Shown piece by piece: positions 23,983 to 36,709 of a stretch of DNA of 64,000 nt; position 1 is the first letter of the stretch; every line of letters starts with the position of its first letter. A model generated the notes under the pieces. That model was not told where the DNA came from. It did not search any database and saw only the letters and a list, made by a program, of their open reading frames with translations. Origin of the DNA: Euonymus europaeus (taxonomy: Eukaryota; Streptophyta; Magnoliopsida; Celastrales; Celastraceae); assembly GCA_963580455.1 (NCBI GenBank), contig OY756963.1, positions 27,795,555 through 27,859,554 of the forward strand, given 5' to 3'. Position numbers and translations under genes: made by a program.

Positions 23983-23990
23983 TAAATGCT
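23983..23990 (+). promoter_or_regulatory. L1-box-like element upstream of PDF1
   Basis: TAAATGCT, one base from the L1-box consensus TAAATGYA bound by HD-ZIP IV factors (ATML1/PDF2), 168 bp before the PDF1 start codon. The Arabidopsis PDF1 promoter is the classic L1-box promoter. A one-mismatch octamer is expected by chance fairly often, so this is tentative. Confidence 0.35.
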
Positions 23991-24157
23991 CCTGAAGCAT
24001 GCTAACCAACCACATCCTCCTCTACCTGCTTTATTTACTTCACCTCCTCTGAACCCTTTTTATACTTGCCCTCGTTCCTCCACTTGAGGCACATAACTCT
24101 TTTTTCGTTCTTTTTTCTCCATATCTTGGTTTTGAGTAAAAACAAAAAACTAGAGAG

Positions 24158-25445
24158 ATGAGAGACAAGCAAGAGGGATCCGTGCTGATATGGGTTTTGG
24201 TTTCGGGGTTGCTTGCCCAGAACTTGGCTATTCCAGTTATGTCTCGAAGCTTTGAGAATCAAAAGAACTACTACTCCCCCCCAGACCCACATTCAGGAAC
24301 TCCACCAAGTGGTTTCTCTTTCTCTCTCTGTCTGTCTCTCTGTCTCTGTCTCTCTCTCTCACACACACATACACACGCGTTTGCTTCACTTTACTTTATA
24401 CAATGAGTTTTAATTAGCTAAAGATGGCCAACTGTTTCTTGAGGTTGCCTTCTAACTTCTTCTAACAGTCTATCCATATCTGAGGGAAGTAATCAGACAT
24501 TTCTCCCACCTTTAGTAGCAGTAGTCCAAACTAAATACTTCAGATGAACTATTTTCTCTAACAAAATAACTGATCACTGCACATAACTCTGCCATCATAT
24601 TGTCCGCAAGAGTGGCCTAGAGAGACAAATATGCACAATCTTATGCTTTTTTTCTTTCCTAAATCAGGTTCTCATGGCAGTCCACCACACGGAAGCACTC
24701 CCCGACATGGCTCGGGGTCACATGGTTCAGGATGCAGCTCTGGGGGAACACCACCCTCACATGGAGGATGCAATCCAACACCAGCATCTCCACCTCCTTC
24801 AAGTAGCAACTGTGGAACTCCACCTAGCGTGCCTACACCATCCAGGCCATCTCACAACCCTCCTTCAGGAGGTGGCGGAAGCTACTACCCTCCTCCAATT
24901 TCTGGCGGTGGTAGTCCTCCAACCCCAGTCATCGTAAGCCCCCCAACCACTCCAAATATTGTTCCCAGTCCTCCTTTCATCCCTGATCCAAACACACCAA
25001 TCGGTGGTACATGCAAGTAAGTCAAGACTTAAAACTTTAACGTCCATGGATCACAAAGCAAGAGATCTAACATATTATTATCATAAACTGGTCTTGTTAA
25101 ATACCTTCCCCGGCCTTTTGCAGTTACTGGAGTAATCATCCGACGGTTGTTTGGGGTCTGTTGGGCTGGTGGTGCACATTGGGAAGTGCCTTTGGAGTGC
25201 CTAGCGTTGGACCGGGCATGAATGTCTTGCAAGCACTTTCGAATTCACGTGCCGATGGGCTTGGGGCTCTCTACAGAGAAGGGACAGCTTCACTGCTCAA
25301 CTCCATGGTGAACAATAGGTTCCCTTTCACCACTAAGCAAGTCAGGGAGAACTTCATCACTGCACTTGGCTCAAACAAGGCTGCAGCAGCTCGGGCTAGG
25401 GTCTTCAAGCTGGCTAATGAAGGCCGCCTCAAACCTAGAAACTGA
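24158..25445 (+). CDS. PDF1: PROTODERMAL FACTOR 1, proline-rich epidermal wall protein, three exons
   Basis: Exons 24158-24311, 24668-25016 and 25124-25445 join in frame (GT-AG) into 274 aa. The N-terminus (MRDKQEGSVLIWVLVSGLLA) is a signal peptide. Residues from about 40 to 165 are low-complexity, rich in P, S, G and H, with SPP/TPP units (PPSHGGCNPTPASPPPSSS) likely to be hydroxylated and glycosylated. A conserved C-terminal domain follows: NYWSNHPTVVWGLLGWW, then FTTKQVRENFITALGSNKAA. This arrangement is that of PDF1, a cell-wall protein of the shoot L1 layer and organ epidermis. Arabidopsis PDF1 is, from memory, slightly longer (about 306 aa); the difference lies in the proline-rich part. 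An L1-box-like octamer lies upstream. Intron 1 has a CT/CA microsatellite. No defect seen. Confidence 0.9.
24314..24378. repeat. (CT)n/(CA)n microsatellite in PDF1 intron 1
   Basis: CTCTCTCTGTCTGTCTCTCT-type run followed by ACACACATACACAC, starting a few bases after the exon 1 donor. Confidence 0.85.
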
Positions 25446-26250
25446 AAGTAGTTATCAATTACTTTATTTGGTCTCATAATTTCATGAAAGGACTTTATCT
25501 GCTTGTGTGCTACGTGATTAGGGTTTTATGTGATTCTTAGTTTCTTAATGTGTTTTCTGTCATGCAACATTATAAATTTTGACATTAAATGTTTTAAAGC
25601 ATTCTTGGTGTTAAATAATTGAAATCTTCATGTTTCTTTAGCCAGTAAAAGAAATAAGAGTCCCCTTTAATTTAAAGAAACTTTCAAAGGGAAGGAAACG
25701 GTGGAACACCAAATGTTCCCTCTTCCAGGACAATCTACCTAAATTTTAATAAGTCAATAATATCTCGTCATAGATAATAAGATCAAGTTGCTGTTTCTGC
25801 AAGTTAATAGCGGCATTGGCTAGTTTAGAGGAAAGGACTGCTGTAAAAACGTGTCATCATACCATTTTGAGTAATTATTAAATTTAGATCTAACATCTAA
25901 TAAAAGTAAAATACAACAATTTTCGACAATTGAACATATATAACCCAACATTAATCATTTCAAATAATTCTACTTTTCACTAGGACATCAAAATACAGAA
26001 AGCACCTTCATATTCAAAAGTTTGTGAGGAATTTTGGGTCATAGAGTACTTCCTAGACATATCTATTAGGATATTAAAGTAAAACGGCACCACGTAAAGC
26101 AAATAACAAGCCAGACTGATTAAGAAACAACTTCAGAAACAGAGATAAGACCACTTTAAAAACTGTACAGCGTCACAAAAAGCAGTAACTGCACAGAAAA
26201 CCCTAAAAAAGTACATGGCCTTCTATTGTGTGAACCAATTTTTTGTGACT
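25446..26250. other. PDF1 3' flank
   Basis: AT-rich sequence with the PDF1 3' end and no other gene. The young LTR element is inserted about 800 bp past the PDF1 stop codon. Confidence 0.6.
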
Positions 26251-26255
26251 ATAAA

Positions 26256-28344
26256 TGTCACGCCCCGATCCTCAGGTACGTGACGTGTAACTAACTCATA
26301 CTCCCGCCCATAATTTTCAAAACTCAGTGATTTAATAATAATAATAATATAATTATCTACATGCTTATATTGTAGATGATAGAGATATATAGTACATAAG
26401 GAACTTATATACCCGACTGAGACTCCAGCTCAGCCATCTCAACCCACTGGGTCCACCCAACCCTTACGCAACGTCTCTGGTATGTACACGAACTGCCCTG
26501 TCCTGTCTGCACTCTCAGTCTCACTAGTCACAGTTGTTTCACCTGAAAGTAAAACAATGGGAAATAGGGGGTGAGCCGAAGCTCAGTAGGGAATACCGTA
26601 TCCACACACAAAACATTCACAAATAGTTATTGACAGAAGCACGGCCATTGAAATAACACTTCTATTTATCAACCCACCTCGAACATCCGTTACCACCTCG
26701 AAAGCCTTCCGACCTCATTGCCGGAAAATATATGTCTCCGCTTGCCGACCTCCTCGCCGGAAGCAATTTTCTCCGCTTTCCGACCTCATCGTCGGAAGCA
26801 ATCTACGAGTAAGGAAGGTAGGCACTTTCTTCTACCTGGGACTTACCACCCCGTCGCTATGTGGCCGCATAGCGAATCCTTACTCGGATTATCACCCACT
26901 GTACGTACAGGGCCTCTTCCACATCTCTGCAATCTCCACATCACAACCCCCACAATCTCCAAAATTCTCAGATATAAACAAATGTTCAATCACATGCATT
27001 CAATATAAAGACAACACTTTTCTCAATAAGAAGTAGGGGGGTTATCACATAACAGAATTATACACGACAACCATTTATACTCAAACATGCACACACAATC
27101 CACATTTCCACCTTAACCAACCAAACATTTATATCAGAAAAATCACAATTTAATATTTCGCAAGACTTACCGAATTATCAATTAAACTGAAATTCCAAAA
27201 TTCCCAAATTAACGCAAAGTTATAATATTCCCTACCTCGTGAAGCGTGCCTCACATCTTACTCGAACCAATGCTTCCCCGTATAATTTTTCCCGACGTAC
27301 ATCATTAAGCCTCATATACCAGTTCTACACCAAAATCCACATACCAGCTCACAAATACGTTTAAATACCGCGTAAATACGTAAAATATACGATATAGTTG
27401 AAAAGGTAAATTTTTACCCGAAAAAATCAAACGGGTCAAATAGTACCCAAAATACCCCTATTCGGGTCACCGGAGATCCGGCGACTTTCGCCGGAAATCA
27501 CCAACTGGGCTTTGTAGTACTCTTCGAGACGAACTCAACGGTTGTGGCCTTGCATCAATCGGAGATCGGAGGAGGGAGAAATCGACCGTCGAAGTTTGTG
27601 AAGGCCGAAACTTCCAAGAGGTTTTCCCGGAGATATACAGCTCCGATCGAGGTGATTCTTGAAGCAATTTCATACGTCTCGAAGAGACGAAGAGATTGGT
27701 ACCAATTTCGCGACCAACGGTGGCCGGAAGAGGGAGATCGGCTCCGTCGAAGTCTGACGCGCGAAGGTGCGTTTCTCTTTCTTTCTTTTTTTCTGTTTCT
27801 GTTCTGTTCAGCTTCGTTTTTTTTTCTTTTTTTTTCCTGTTTCTTTTTTTTTCCGTTCAGCTTCGATCGGCTCCCTCTCTCGACACTTCTGGAGTTCTCT
27901 CCTTTCATTTTTTTTTTTTTTTTTTTTTTACATATTTACTACATTTTCTCCATCATATATCTCATTTAATAAATTAATAAATATTCATTCTCCTTCCTTT
28001 TTACTTCTTAATCCCATTTCCTAGTCTTTTACAACAAAATACTCCCACCATTTTCACCCTATCAATCTTCAGTTTCCAATTTTTCCATAAGCAAATCATT
28101 AAAGAGGACATATTTTACATTTATTTGTTCATAACGAACGATTTCCATCCTTCCCAATCTCAACAAATTCCTCTTCTTAATTCCCCCCAAATTTTCATAA
28201 TATTATTTGTTTGTCCTTCTCTTTTTCTTTTCCCGAGTGATTTTTTTTTTTTTTAGTCCGGATTTATTTAAGGAACCCCCCAACTCGTGTCACCCATATA
28301 TTCGTTATTTTCTTCTTCTTTTTTTTCCGGGTTAGGGTGTCACA
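26256..28344 (-). repeat. 3' LTR of the young element
   Basis: Minus strand TGTGACACCCTAACCC to GGGGCGTGACA. It contains three short units sharing YTTTCCGACCTC/GCCGGAA-like text at about 26706-26803, and long pyrimidine tracts at 27770-27930. Open frames inside (such as 26718-27008 and 27544-27969) occur in both LTRs but are simple-sequence or unmatched to any family. Confidence 0.95.
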
Positions 28345-28361
28345 TCCTCCTCCCCTTTAAA
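28345..28361 (-). other. Polypurine tract of the young element
   Basis: Minus strand AAAGGGGAGGAGGA immediately before the 3' LTR; fixes the element's orientation. Confidence 0.9.
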
Positions 28362-31300
28362 TAATTTCGTCCACGAAATGAAATTTGACTCCCAACGTAC
28401 ACAGCGAAATACGCTATTTCTTCATCGTGAATTTAGCACCTTGGTCAATTTTTTTTTTCTTGATAGCACAGACACGCCGTACCTTGTGTTCACCTCCAAT
28501 ATAGATTTATGTCAGTATATATGTGTATATATATACCTCTATGCACATCCCTTCCACAGTTTATCAATCATTCCTCCATATGAAGGCCAAAATCAATTTT
28601 TCCACCACACCAAACAATTCAGACACTCAGAGCCAATATCCCTTCACAGGGGTTTAACAGGCATACACCCGCAATGTAACATATGATATTCGGTACTAGA
28701 TTGCTATAATATCAATAACGATCGCACCATTACGAACACATCATCACGAACACAGGGTTAGTACCCATAATTAACCTTATGAACTGACAACAAATATCAG
28801 CACGTCATGTAAATATCACCACATCACAACACTCATTTTAGTGTTACACAATATTGAACATTAAATGCTCAACCAACCTATTTAATTATTACTGCATACA
28901 TCATGCATATATAATTTCTGAATTGAAGAACACTGCAGGATTTCAGTTTTCACCACCCACGACCAAGATTGGCTCAAAAACCCATAATAAAATTACACTA
29001 TTACATTGACCTTGCATGGACTCCATCATCATTCAACATTCCTTCTAATTTCAAATTTTACTTTATCGCAACTCAGAAGTTCCTTGTTAGCGGTGCAAGT
29101 TCAACACACAAATCTCAGCCAATCATCTCATTAACATGGCAAATGATATACACCCCCACAACATATTTCTCTAATAACCGAGCAAACATAGCACGAGTCC
29201 ATAAGTAGTTAAACCATATCAACCAAGCAGAGTAGATCAATCAAGTTACCCCGTAGCCCTATCAGACACTTTTTTTTTATCACTCAAACAATGATGGATC
29301 CCCGCAAGACGATAATCTCAACCAATTCTCGAGACATGAGTCATAATATTATCACGTCTCTGATTAGAGAATATGACTACTGACACAACAAATATGGTTA
29401 GACGAGCCAACCCTTATCGGTTTGGCCCCTCCATCTGCTCGTAACGACACGTAATTCTTGAATAAATAACTCCATCCTTATCCGTTTATACTCTTATTCT
29501 ATTTAAACCGCATTCAAGAAAAGCTCAACTCATCTTCAGAGAATCTACTATCCTTGTTCTCTTTTCCCTCTCCTCAAATGGATACTCACTCTCATGCTAA
29601 CTCTTCCAACGTACTCCAAGAGTTGGAAGAGGTTCAGAGGCAACTCCGAGCCGTTGAGAGGTTATATGGTCAAATCATCGCCAAACTCGACTCCCTAATC
29701 CTGCTAACAACACCACCAAAGGATAGTCAGGATCCTGCCTTGGCCACAACCAGTCTAAACAACGACTCTGTTGACCTATACAACACTGGCTCCGACTACC
29801 CTCTGGGGTCGCTCCCTCGTACCGAGCCATACAGCACGGAGGAATGGGCTGGATGGTTCGACCACTGCTAGGTAGTACCAATAACAAACCTACTAGTATG
29901 TCTTTTCGTCTCAGTTTCTACTATTTCCACTGTCTATGTACAATTGTGTTAACCGTACTCGTTCCCTCAATCTACCATTGTAATATCCCCGCTTGTTAGC
30001 TTTAAGGTCTGTCCAAATATACCATGTATAATAGTCCCCTTTTTGTGTAATATCCTCTAATGTAAAATATTTCTCACTCCTTTTTTTTCCTTTTTTTTTT
30101 CTTCCTTCCTGTACAATTTGTAACTCAAACATTTCCAATGAGATCAACGTCATCACAATTGCCAACTCCCAACCATCAATTATCCCAAAAGTTTGGTGCC
30201 AATATCTCCCAATATATATAGCAATTCCAAGTTACGTAATGAAAAGCCAATGTCTTATTACTCCAATATATATCACCTGAGATTTACATGCTTAAGATCC
30301 AATTTTACGAACCAATTTCAACCTCAAATTTCACAAGTGGTTTAATTGGAACCACACCCTTAATCAGCAAGTACTAATCGAAATTTTTTCCACATTCCCA
30401 GTAACCATAATTATTCAAACCACATAAACATACATACAATAACCCACAGTTATGCAGAGAGTGTTTCATGATATCACAGAGTTGTATTATAACCCAACCT
30501 CGATTATAACACAACTAAAGCAACCCCACCTCCATTACCTCTTATTGGCCGAAATCAATTCCTGAGTGCATCTTAATCACTAGAATTTCATCATAAGTTC
30601 TCGGCAAATCAATACTCATCTTACTGTATCAATATTAACCACAATTGTCGTTACTACAATTCAGATTATCAAGCACAGAGTTACAAATTAAAGAACACCA
30701 TTCCAGCAATTCCTAGCCAACATTTTAATTGATAACATACTATTATATCCACCAAAATTCTAGTTTTGTCACAAATCATTTTTATAGACAACCCAATTTC
30801 CAAACACTCAGACATACCACTTGCACCCAACATCATAACCATAACTTCTCATCACCCGGCATGACACTGCTACTCGTAGTTCGGCAACCTTTTCATATTA
30901 TACCATGTCACATCAATAGTTCCAATTATATACTAATATGTCCACTCACACAAATTGAGCTTCAACCATCAACAGTAATTTCCATTATTTCCTTCGGCAA
31001 CTAACAACACAAATGGATAAAGCAAAATCATAAATCCCAATTTACACACAGATTATGGTACCACTTTTATATGATCAGGCAAGCAATCAAATCACCACAT
31101 TTTAGCCCCTTTTGGCAACAATTCAACTACTCAAATACCCATAAAGGGTTTGTCCATAGTTCTTATTAATTCCCAATCACAAATAATAATGCTTGATCAC
31201 ATCATGAATTCAACGTACTACATATTTAACCAAAGCAAGCTACATGTTAGGCCAAATTCTACACTCATTTCACAAGAAATTTGAACCCGCACCACCAAAC

Positions 31301-33150
31301 AAGAACAACTCAAAATCTCACTGGTTTCATCCGATCACAGTTATAGCACATCAAGGTATAAATTATACCTTTCTAGCTCGCTAAAGTTAGGACATTTCCT
31401 ACGAGAACAATCCATTTACCTGGTCATCCAATTCTTTTATCACAGGTATCTTCACTCCTCCCACTAAAACTTTCATCCCACCTTGGAGATCTTTTTTTAT
31501 TATTTACGGTGGTCGCCTCGACCCGCCAAAGGTCCTCCAATAGATTACAGTCCACACTGCACTTATCAGAAATAATAACTCCACGTATAACCACTCAAAC
31601 TCAGCCTAGTACCGTTACATGATTCGACTAACCTACCTTTCATTATCAAGTACATCACCCACCAATTCCACTTTTCACATGCGAACCACTGGAACCACTT
31701 CCATTTCAATTTATTGTAAACTTAAAACACTTCCTATAGCTCAGTAATTAGCCACATACTCAATACCATAGGTCATTCCACTTTGGGTCATTATACGTAA
31801 TAATTACTACACAAAATATAGCTACCAACCTATTTAAATAAATAGCAATCCATATTGCTCTACAACTCTCAAACCACTTCTAAGCTTTAGAGGAGCCTGC
31901 ATGGTAGTACTACACACACATGTACGTAGACTTATACATAACAATAAATAAATAAATATATATATATGGACATGTACATACATACATGTATATCACCCAC
32001 GAGAATTGTTATTACTTCAGATTATGCTAAAATGTGGCCCTCAAATTCAGGTTCGAGTAAACTATGGCAGCAAGTCAAACAAAATACTCCACCGGCTCCG
32101 CTTATCCAAGTTCATGCATGGACAGCTAACCCCATGCAAACCCACTAAATGACAACGCTACGAGTACTTAAGAATCATTACAACATCTCCAATTAGCACA
32201 GCACATATAAGAGGTGGAATCATATTTCCACTACCCTATGGTGTTACCGAGATCCTACATCACTATTAATTAAACTCTAGAAATCATTTTAACTTCAGAT
32301 TATTCCCAAGGTCAAAGAATTTCTCACGTGTTTAAACAATATCCTGGTGAAGTCAGCAATTTACAACTTCTTAAACACCATATATATATCACCCATAAGT
32401 ACACGGCTCCACTTCCCTGGTCAATTCCAAACTACTCAACTCATTTCAACATTAGTAGCAGCCAGTCATACACCTCAAATGTATCAGCAACTCCTTCAAA
32501 AGTTAGCCGAAAAAACACAACAAATATTTTCTTCAATTTTTTGGTTTTCTAAAGTTAATAGGATTTCCTACTCAATCACCCCAGCAACTTTTTTTTTTTA
32601 CAAGCACTCCAACACCATTTAAATAACCAGCTAGCTAAACAAACTCAATCATTAACACAAAATCACACTAAATATCAAATTAAGCTAAAGTTGTAGCATA
32701 AACCCCACCTAATCCACCAAAATGTCATCATCCTGCTCACATCATCACAAGAGCTAGGTATTTCCTACCAATCATGCAACACCAATTTAATAGGCACCCC
32801 GTCACTATCCACCAACCAAACCACTTCAATAACATTTGAGCAATAATTATTTTTTATCAATACACGCAACATTTCTCAAATGTACATTTCGAAAATCATC
32901 ATTCATAGCCCATAATATATATTAATCAAATGTTCAAGTCACTCCTGAGTTATATCGTCCCCTACTCATTTTTCTTTTTTTTTCCATCCTTCAATCGATA
33001 TATCGGTCATGCTACACACGCATGCCTATCAATAAGCTAACAAAGAACCTCTAAAATATATCTCACACGGTACTATGTGTACCTTCCCGATCGGCTGCAA
33101 GGCAGGAGACAGGTTCGGTGTACATACCCTCCATTCAGTTCTAACTCCAA
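28362..33150 (-). other. Internal region of the young element, without gag-pol
   Basis: About 4.8 kb with strong strand asymmetry: the plus strand is A/C-rich and G-poor. No RT, RNase H, integrase, protease or zinc-knuckle motif was seen in either strand. The only candidate frame is the antisense one at 29578-29871. Short AT microsatellites lie at about 31940-31990. Confidence 0.8.
29578..29871 (+). CDS. Small antisense ORF inside the young element, coiled-coil protein of unknown function
   Basis: A 97-codon frame on the strand opposite the element's own transcription. The start codon context CAAATGG is good for plants (A at -3, G at +4). A TATTTAAA-like motif lies about 80 bp upstream and a pyrimidine-rich leader between. 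The N-terminal half has heptad-like leucines (VLQELEEVQRQLRAVERLYG) typical of a coiled coil; the C-terminal half is acidic and ends EEWAGWFDHC. I recognise no family. Antisense ORFs between pol and the 3' LTR have been described in Tat-lineage elements such as Retand, and the position here is comparable. It may encode a real protein or be chance; the rest of the internal region has no comparable frame with usable context. Confidence 0.4.
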   Translation: MDTHSHANSSNVLQELEEVQRQLRAVERLYGQIIAKLDSLILLTTPPKDSQDPALATTSLNNDSVDLYNTGSDYPLGSLPRTEPYSTEEWAGWFDHC

Positions 33151-33170
33151 CCTACGCTCCGATACCACCT
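33151..33170 (-). other. Primer-binding site of the young element
   Basis: Minus strand AGGTGGTATCGGAGCGTAGG directly after the 5' LTR; the TGGTATCGGAGC core matches the initiator-Met tRNA type with one change. Confidence 0.85.
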
Positions 33171-35262
33171 TGTCACGCCCCGATCCTCAGGTACGTGACG
33201 TGTAACTAACTCATACTCCCGCCCATAATTTTCAAAACTCAGTGATTTAATAATAATAATAATATAATTATCTACATGCTTATATTGTAGATGATAGAGA
33301 TATATAGTACATAAGGAACTTATATACCCGACTGAGACTCCAGCTCAGCCATCTCAACCCACTGGGTCCACCCAACCCTTACGCAACGTCTCTGGTATGT
33401 ACACGAACTGCCCTGTCCTGTCTGCACTCTCAGTCTCACTAGTCACAGTTGTTTCACCTGAAAGTAAAACAATGGGAAATAGGGGGTGAGCCGAAGCTCA
33501 GTAGGGAATACCGTATCCACACACAAAACATTCACAAATAGTTATTGACAGAAGCACGGCCATTGAAATAACACTTCTATTTATCAACCCACCTCGAACA
33601 TCCGTTACCACCTCGAAAGCCTTCCGACCTCATTGCCGGAAAATATATGTCTCCGCTTGCCGACCTCCTCGCCGGAAGCAATTTTCTCCGCTTTCCGACC
33701 TCATCGTCGGAAGCAATCTACGAGTAAGGAAGGTAGGCACTTTCTTCTACCTGGGACTTACCACCCCGTCGCTATGTGGCCGCATAGCGAATCCTTACTC
33801 GGATTATCACCCACTGTACGTACAGGGCCTCTTCCACATCTCTGCAATCTCCACATCACAACCCCCACAATCTCCAAAATTCTCAGATATAAACAAATGT
33901 TCAATCACATGCATTCAATATAAAGACAACACTTTTCTCAATAAGAAGTAGGGGGGTTATCACATAACAGAATTATACACGACAACCATTTATACTCAAA
34001 CATGCACACACAATCCACATTTCCACCTTAACCAACCAAACATTTATATCAGAAAAATCACAATTTAATATTTCGCAAGACTTACCGAATTATCAATTAA
34101 ACTGAAATTCCAAAATTCCCAAATTAACGCAAAGTTATAATATTCCCTACCTCGTGAAGCGTGCCTCACATCTTACTCGAACCAATGCTTCCCCGTATAA
34201 TTTTTCCCGACGTACATCATTAAGCCTCATATACCAGTTCTACACCAAAATCCACATACCAGCTCACAAATACGTTTAAATACCGCGTAAATACGTAAAA
34301 TATACGATATAGTTGAAAAGGTAAATTTTTACCCGAAAAAATCAAACGGGTCAAATAGTACCCAAAATACCCCTATTCGGGTCACCGGAGATCCGGCGAC
34401 TTTCGTCGGAAATCACCAACTGGGCTTTGTAGTACTCTTCGAGACGAACTCAACGGTTGTGGCCTTGCATCAATCGGAGATCGGAGGAGGGAGAAATCGA
34501 CCGTCGAAGTTTGTGAAGGCCGAAACTTCCAAGAGGTTTTCCCGGAGATATACAGCTCCGATCGAGGTGATTCTTGGAGCAATTTCATACGTCTCGAAGA
34601 GACGAAGAGATTGGTACCAATTTCGCGACTAACGGTGGCCGGAAGAGGGAGATCGGCTCCGTCGAAGTCTGACGCGCGAAGGTGCGTTTCTCTTTTTTTC
34701 TTTTTTTCTGTTTCTGTTCTGTTCAGCTTCGTTTTTTTTTCTTTTTTTTTCCTGTTTCTTTTTTTTTCCGTTCAGCTTCGATCGGCTCCCTCTCTCGACA
34801 CTTCTGGAGTTCTCTCCTTTCATTTCTTTTTTTTTTCTTTTTTTTTTTTACATATTTACTACATTTTCTCCATCATATATCTCATTTAATAAATTAATAA
34901 ATATTCATTCTCCTTCCTTTTTACTTCTTAATCCCATTTCCTAGTCTTTTACAACAAAATACTCCCACCATTTTCACCCTATCAATCTTCAGTTTCCAAT
35001 TTTTCCATAACCAAATCATTAAAGAGGACATATTTTACATTTATTTGTTCATAACGAACGATTTCCATCCTTCCCAATCTCAACAAATTCCTCTTCTTAA
35101 TTCCCCCCAAATTTTCATAATATTATTTGTTTGTCCTTCTCTTTTTCTTTTCCTGAGTGATTTTTTTTTTTTAGTCCGGATTTATTTAAGGAACCCCCCA
35201 ACTCGTGTCACCCATATATTCGTTATTTTCTTCTTCTTTTTTTTCCGGGTTAGGGTGTCACA
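33171..35262 (-). repeat. 5' LTR of the young element
   Basis: Near-identical to 26256-28344; differences include CGCC/CGTC, TTGAAG/TTGGAG, GACCAAC/GACTAAC, AAGCAAA/AACCAAA, CCCGAG/CCTGAG and T-tract lengths. It is followed by the TSD ATAAA. Confidence 0.95.
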
Positions 35263-35267
35263 ATAAA

Positions 35268-36709
35268 ACCTGAAATTCTGTCTCCTTTCTGAATTTTGCT
35301 TGTTAAACTCTTCAACTTACTAACCACATTTGCATCTTGGTGAATTACAGTGCAAATCATATCCGATTAGTTCATACCATCTGAAGGAAAAAAAAACAGA
35401 GTGTTTGTTTTAGGGGAATAATGAGACAATTGATATGTAGAGGTTTTGTTAATGGAGAAAATGACAAATATATAATGATTTGTGTTTTGTTGATGTGATT
35501 GTATTGAGATACGTGTTTTGATGATGTAAATAAATACGTGGTTTGATTTTTTGTGTAATAGAGTTGAGATGCACTTGAAGAAATAGAAAATTTGGAGAGT
35601 GTTCGCCATTGAAGTTGTTTTAATTAGTTTTAATGAAATTAAGGAGATGGTTAAACAGTTTTAAAAAAAGGTTTTATAGATGATGGCTTTGTTGAATGTT
35701 TTTAAAGGATTTTAACGATTTAAGGGTTTCAAAGAAAGTTTTTGTTGAATGAAATATGAACATGTTTAATTGTGTAGATTTGGATTTTAATGTTAATTCA
35801 TATTGATTTAGACTGTCTCACATTAGTTTTGAACCATTTGTACAAGCCTTGAACTGATTTGTATTGCTTGAACTGATTTGTACTAATTTCATTTATTCAT
35901 ACTGTTTCCATTTATTCGCATTGCTTTTATTATTTTAAGAAAATTATGGTTTCATGTATTGTATTGTTTTATGTCCCTACTGGCTTTGTTAGCATGGATA
36001 CCCGTCCTTCTTTTTTTTAGATAAAAGTAACAGATTCCATTAAAGTGCAAACCACCAAGTACAAGCTGGAGAGCAGATAATTAGGGTATTCAACCCATTA
36101 CAGAGGGCACAACACACATCATAAAAACTTAAGAACAGCTCAGAAGATAATTGACACATTGGCCTACAAAGAGATAGGTGCTGAAAATAAAATCCAAGCA
36201 ACCCAAGAGCTAGTGTGCACCAAGTAAAATGGGACACTGAGAGAAGGGGATACCCGTAGTTCAAGGGGTTAATTAAACTGAGAGGCATTGATATTGATAA
36301 ATTGCATGACCAGGACAAAGATTGTAGAAAAATCAATGTTTATTTCAAAGCCTTATTTTATTTTTAAATGTTTTGATTTGTCTAGTTACAGACTCTCACG
36401 TTTTGTTTCTTAAATGAGGAAGCACAAGAGGTGCATGAGAAGTGAAATTGAAGTCATGTCCACTTTAATTAGATTGAGGGTTTAGTTGTTTTTTATTTAT
36501 TTCGTGAGCTGGAAGGATTTGAATAAGTTACTAGACTTTGGTAGGTTTTGAATGTTGAATTTTAATTCAATAAAATAGTTCATTTGATAAATGAGAATAT
36601 TGTCAATACTGTATTCTCTATCATTGATTCTTAGCCTTGCATGCCGTGGTATTAATCATGGGTCTGCGGCGTTGTTGCGTTGTCAACCTTCGGGTTACGG
36701 GTGTGACAG
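35268..36709. other. Gene-free sequence, partly repeat-like
   Basis: AT-rich. A T-run at about 36011-36018 followed by CAGATTCCATTAAAGTGCAA looks like the reverse-strand 3' tail of a LINE or other polyadenylated insertion. The stretch ends at 36709, where the minus strand reads TGTCACACCCGTAACCCG, a typical gypsy-type LTR start, so the whole stretch may be another LTR or its relic. No partner LTR was found. Confidence 0.35.

Larger units (their letters stand above)
26256..35262 (-). mobile_element. Very young non-autonomous LTR retrotransposon (LARD-like), complete
   Basis: Two nearly identical LTRs (26256-28344 and 33171-35262, about 2.09 kb) flank 4.8 kb of internal DNA. Perfect 5-bp target duplications ATAAA lie at 26251-26255 and 35263-35267. 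The element is on the minus strand: a primer-binding site TGGTATCGGAGCGTAGG adjoins the right LTR and the purine tract AAAGGGGAGGAGGA adjoins the left LTR. The internal region has no gag, protease, RT or integrase in any frame. It is the structure of a large retrotransposon derivative moved by a helper element. I count about six base differences between the LTRs outside T-tracts (about 0.3%), implying an insertion of roughly 0.1-0.2 million years under common plant rates. Confidence 0.95.

Noticed and set aside
26718..27969. Open frames inside the young element's LTR (also at 33633-34889)
   Set aside because: They lie in LTR sequence, are partly simple pyrimidine repeats, and match no family. 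Their duplication simply reflects the two LTRs.
36040..36336. 98-codon minus-strand frame
   Set aside because: It ends at a T-run that looks like a polyadenylated insertion tail; content is not a known LINE domain.
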